Shown here one piece after another: positions 6,674-8,593 of a stretch of 8,593 nucleotides of DNA; positions within the stretch are counted from its first letter, which is position 1, and the number at the start of each line of letters is the position of its first letter. Location of the stretch: assembly GCA_036964625.1 (NCBI GenBank), contig JBALTG010000164.1:1-8593 (forward strand). The letters are read 5' to 3'. Source of the DNA: Motiliproteus sp036964625. Lineage in GTDB: Bacteria; Pseudomonadota; Gammaproteobacteria; Pseudomonadales; Balneatricaceae. The notes beneath the pieces are model-generated. The model did not search any database, was not told where the DNA came from, and saw only the letters and a program-made list of their open reading frames with translations. Position numbers and translations under genes: made by a program.

Positions 6674-8263
6674 TTAGCTTACGCCTTGGCTACGCAGATA
6701 GTCCTCGTAAGTGCCGCGGAAATCGACAATGCCGGTAGACGTGAGCTCGATAATACGGGTAGCCAGCGAGGAGACGAACTCACGGTCGTGGCTGACGAAG
6801 ACCAGCGTGCCGGGATAGTTATCCAGCGCCAGGTTAAGGGATTCGATCGACTCCATATCCAGGTGGTTGGTCGGCTCGTCCAGCAGCAGTATATTGGGGC
6901 GCTGCAGCATCATCTTGCCAAACAGCATCCTGCCCTGCTCACCACCGGAGATCACCTTGACCGATTTTCCGATCTCTTTCTGGGAGAACAGCAAGCGCCC
7001 CAGGGTACCGCGAATCACCTGCTCGTCGTCGCCCTCCAGGCCCCACTGACCCATCCACTCCAGCAGGGTTTTATCGGTTTCGAAATCAGCGGCATGGTCT
7101 TGCGCGTAATAGCCGAACTCGGCATTTTCCGACCATTTGATGTTGCCAGCGGTCGGCTGCAGGTCGCCACACAGGCATTTCAGCAGGGTCGTTTTACCAA
7201 TGCCGTTAGGGCCGATGACGGCCACTCGCTCGCCCACTTCGATCATCAGGTCAAAGCCAGAGAACAGTTGGTCATCGTAACGATGGCCTAACCCTTCAAT
7301 CTCCACTGCTAGGCGATGCAGTTTTTTGTCCTGTTCAAAACGGATGTAGGGGTTCTGGCGGCTGGAGGGTTTGACATCTACCAGCTGGATTTTATCGATC
7401 TGCTTGGCGCGCGAGGTGGCTTGCTTGGCTTTGGATGCGTTGGCGGAGAAACGGCTGACGAATGCTCTAAGATCTGCTATCTGAGCTTTTTTCTTGGCGT
7501 TATCCGCCTGCAAGCGCTCTCGTGACTGGGTCGCCGCGGTCATGTACTCATCGTAAGAGCCGGGGAATACGCGGAGCTCGCCATAATCCAGATCGGCCAT
7601 ATGGGTGCACACACTGTTCAGGAAGTGGCGGTCGTGGGAGATAATCACCATGGTGCAGTTGCGCTCCAACAGCACCCCTTCGAGCCAGCGGATCGCGTTG
7701 ATATCGAGGTTGTTGGTGGGTTCGTCCAGGAGCATGATATCGGGCTCGGAGAACAGTGCCTGAGCCAGCAGGACGCGCAGTTTCCAGCCCGGGGCAACGG
7801 CCGTCATTGAGCCGTAGTGCTGTTCGGCAGGAATGCCTACGCCCAGTAGCAGTTCGCCGGCACGGGCTTCGGCGCTGTAGCCATCCATCTCTGCAAATTC
7901 CGATTCCAGCTCGGCGGCGCGCATGCCGTCGGCTTCGCTCATGTCGGGGTTGGCGTAGATCGCATCGCGTTCTGACTTGACCGCCCACAGCTCCACATGG
8001 CCCATGATCACCGTGTCGATAACGCTGTATTGTTCGAAGCCAAACTGATCCTGTTGCAGCTTGCCAATCCGCTCGTTAGGGTCTTTTGAGACATTGCCGG
8101 ATGAGGGTTCCAGGTCGCCGCCTAAAATTTTCATAAAGGTCGACTTGCCACAACCATTGGCACCGATCAAACCGTAGCGATTACCTTCGCCAAATTTGAC
8201 CGAGACGTTTTCAAATAGCGGCTTGACGCCAAATTGGATGGAGATATTTGCGGTGCTGAGCAA
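6674..8263 (-). CDS. ybiT: ABC-F family ATPase, YbiT-like
   Basis: A 529-residue soluble protein with two ABC ATPase domains and no membrane domain, as in ABC-F factors that act at the ribosomal E site. NBD1: Walker A GANGCGKST (34-42), an arm-like insertion (about 85-135), a degenerate signature APGWK (157-161), Walker B MLLDEPTNNLD (177-187) and H-loop SHD (209-211). The charged linker (about 240-310; KKKAQIADL, FSANASKAKQATSRAKQID) is the tRNA-interaction motif region. NBD2: Walker A GPNGIGKTT (351-359), canonical ISGGEQGR (438-445), Walker B LLLDEPTNHLD (459-469) and SHDREF (491-496). Length and sequence match Escherichia coli YbiT (530 aa) nearly end to end, including the degenerate first signature. 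The start is TTG (8261-8263), aligning with the family N-terminus; an in-frame stop lies six codons upstream and no strong Shine-Dalgarno is seen. Its exact role in translation is not well defined. Confidence 0.95.
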   Translation of the reverse strand: MLSTANISIQFGVKPLFENVSVKFGEGNRYGLIGANGCGKSTFMKILGGDLEPSSGNVSKDPNERIGKLQQDQFGFEQYSVIDTVIMGHVELWAVKSERDAIYANPDMSEADGMRAAELESEFAEMDGYSAEARAGELLLGVGIPAEQHYGSMTAVAPGWKLRVLLAQALFSEPDIMLLDEPTNNLDINAIRWLEGVLLERNCTMVIISHDRHFLNSVCTHMADLDYGELRVFPGSYDEYMTAATQSRERLQADNAKKKAQIADLRAFVSRFSANASKAKQATSRAKQIDKIQLVDVKPSSRQNPYIRFEQDKKLHRLAVEIEGLGHRYDDQLFSGFDLMIEVGERVAVIGPNGIGKTTLLKCLCGDLQPTAGNIKWSENAEFGYYAQDHAADFETDKTLLEWMGQWGLEGDDEQVIRGTLGRLLFSQKEIGKSVKVISGGEQGRMLFGKMMLQRPNILLLDEPTNHLDMESIESLNLALDNYPGTLVFVSHDREFVSSLATRIIELTSTGIVDFRGTYEDYLRSQGVS

Positions 8264-8298
8264 TGTTTTATACCGAATTCAGAGTGCTGATGGCGCGT

Positions 8299-8311
8299 GC
8301 CCTGAAAGGGC
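8299..8311 (-). repeat. Small hairpin in the predicted ybiT leader
   Basis: GCCCT (8299-8303) and AGGGC (8307-8311) pair around a 3-nt loop. On the minus strand it falls within the predicted 5' leader of the ABC-F mRNA, about 36 bases before the TTG start. It is short and may be incidental. Confidence 0.3.
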
Positions 8312-8339
8312 TGCTGCCGGGAGGTAAACTGTGGCGCAT

Positions 8340-8348
8340 ATTATGCCA
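8340..8348 (-). promoter_or_regulatory. Candidate extended -10 promoter for ybiT
   Basis: On the minus strand this reads TGG-CATAAT, an extended -10 (TGn) plus a 5/6 match to TATAAT. No good -35 lies at 16-18 bp, which extended -10 promoters tolerate. Transcription would begin near 8333 and give a leader of about 70 nt before the TTG start. The 8350-8448 stretch upstream shows no gene. Confidence 0.4.
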
Positions 8349-8448
8349 AGATCGGCGCTCAGAAAATAGCCTGGCAAGCATTAACCCGGATTTTTCACAA
8401 AGGCGCTAATAGTCAGGTTGTAAGGCCTATGGTTACCGGAGATGCTAT

Positions 8449-8592
8449 TTACATTAGCAAGTAACACTTTGTTACCGAGGGCTCTGATCGGTTTTCTGAG
8501 CCATCTGACGTTGCATTTGGCTCCATCTCCCTTAAGCCTTGGAACCACCAAGGCTTGGCGGAAGATAAACCCAACTGCTTAGCCAGCTGGCC
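8449..8592 (-). CDS. Possible C-terminal end of an unidentified gene (partial)
   Basis: On the minus strand a frame is open from the right edge (first full codon at 8590-8592) to a TAA at 8449-8451, giving 47 codons. The reading begins GQLAKQLGLSSAKPWWFQGL, then REMEPN, and ends in a polar, low-complexity tail finishing TKCYLLM. The first half looks protein-like (amphipathic helix, Trp-Trp-Phe), the tail less so. I do not recognise the family. The other two minus-strand frames have stops, but 47 codons can be open by chance and no terminator follows. The orientation would be the same as ybiT. Confidence 0.35.
   Translation of the reverse strand, partial: GQLAKQLGLSSAKPWWFQGLREMEPNATSDGSENRSEPSVTKCYLLM
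8461..8475. repeat. Inverted repeat GTAACA-CTT-TGTTAC
   Basis: GTAACA (8461-8466) and TGTTAC (8470-8475) are exact reverse complements around CTT. A related GGTTACC lies at 8431-8437. It could be an operator-like site or chance, and falls within the last codons of the possible partial gene. Confidence 0.35.
8534..8556. repeat. Perfect 9-bp inverted repeat near the right edge
   Basis: AAGCCTTGG (8534-8542) and CCAAGGCTT (8548-8556) are exact reverse complements around AACCA. No T-run follows on either strand, so it is not a classical terminator. It lies inside the possible partial minus-strand gene. Confidence 0.5.
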
Positions 8593-8593
8593 C

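Overview
The window is chromosomal DNA from a polarly flagellated gammaproteobacterium. This rests on a FleQ/FleS/FleR (FlrA/FlrB/FlrC) regulatory set, a CrbR/ErdR-type response regulator beside acetyl-CoA synthetase, and a YbiT-type ABC-F protein very like the enterobacterial one. The mix fits the Pseudomonadales/Oceanospirillales/Cellvibrionales part of the class. I cannot name a genus. No tRNA, rRNA, CRISPR array, insertion sequence or prophage gene is visible.

Left part (1-2903, + strand): the 3' end of fleQ, complete fleS (cytoplasmic PAS histidine kinase) and complete fleR (sigma-54-dependent response regulator) form the class II/III flagellar control cascade. fleQ and fleS are 16 bp apart. 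fleS and fleR are separated by 208 bp with no convincing gene but at least four clean inverted repeats. Two of these would display GGA in an RNA hairpin loop, and one matches the CsrA/RsmA binding core exactly. This is the most unusual feature of the window and may be a CsrA-responsive leader of fleR.

Middle part (2909-6428): a convergent GTG-started gene encodes a 159-residue protein that looks like a degenerate DnaQ-like exonuclease fold. Next is a 280-bp promoter region with a 7-2-7 inverted repeat of NarL-family geometry just upstream of a plausible acs promoter. Then come acs (650 aa, all catalytic residues and the regulatory lysine present), a strong terminator and a NarL/LuxR response regulator of the CrbR/ErdR type. 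CrbR is known to activate acs in Vibrio and Pseudomonas, so regulator, target and candidate operator lie together here as an acetate-scavenging module. The sensor CrbS is not in the window.

Right part (6594-8593): a perfectly symmetric, probably bidirectional terminator separates crbR from the convergent ybiT-like ABC-F gene (- strand, TTG start, extended -10 promoter about 75 bp upstream). The last 145 bp may hold the 3' end of another minus-strand gene, and contain several inverted repeats.
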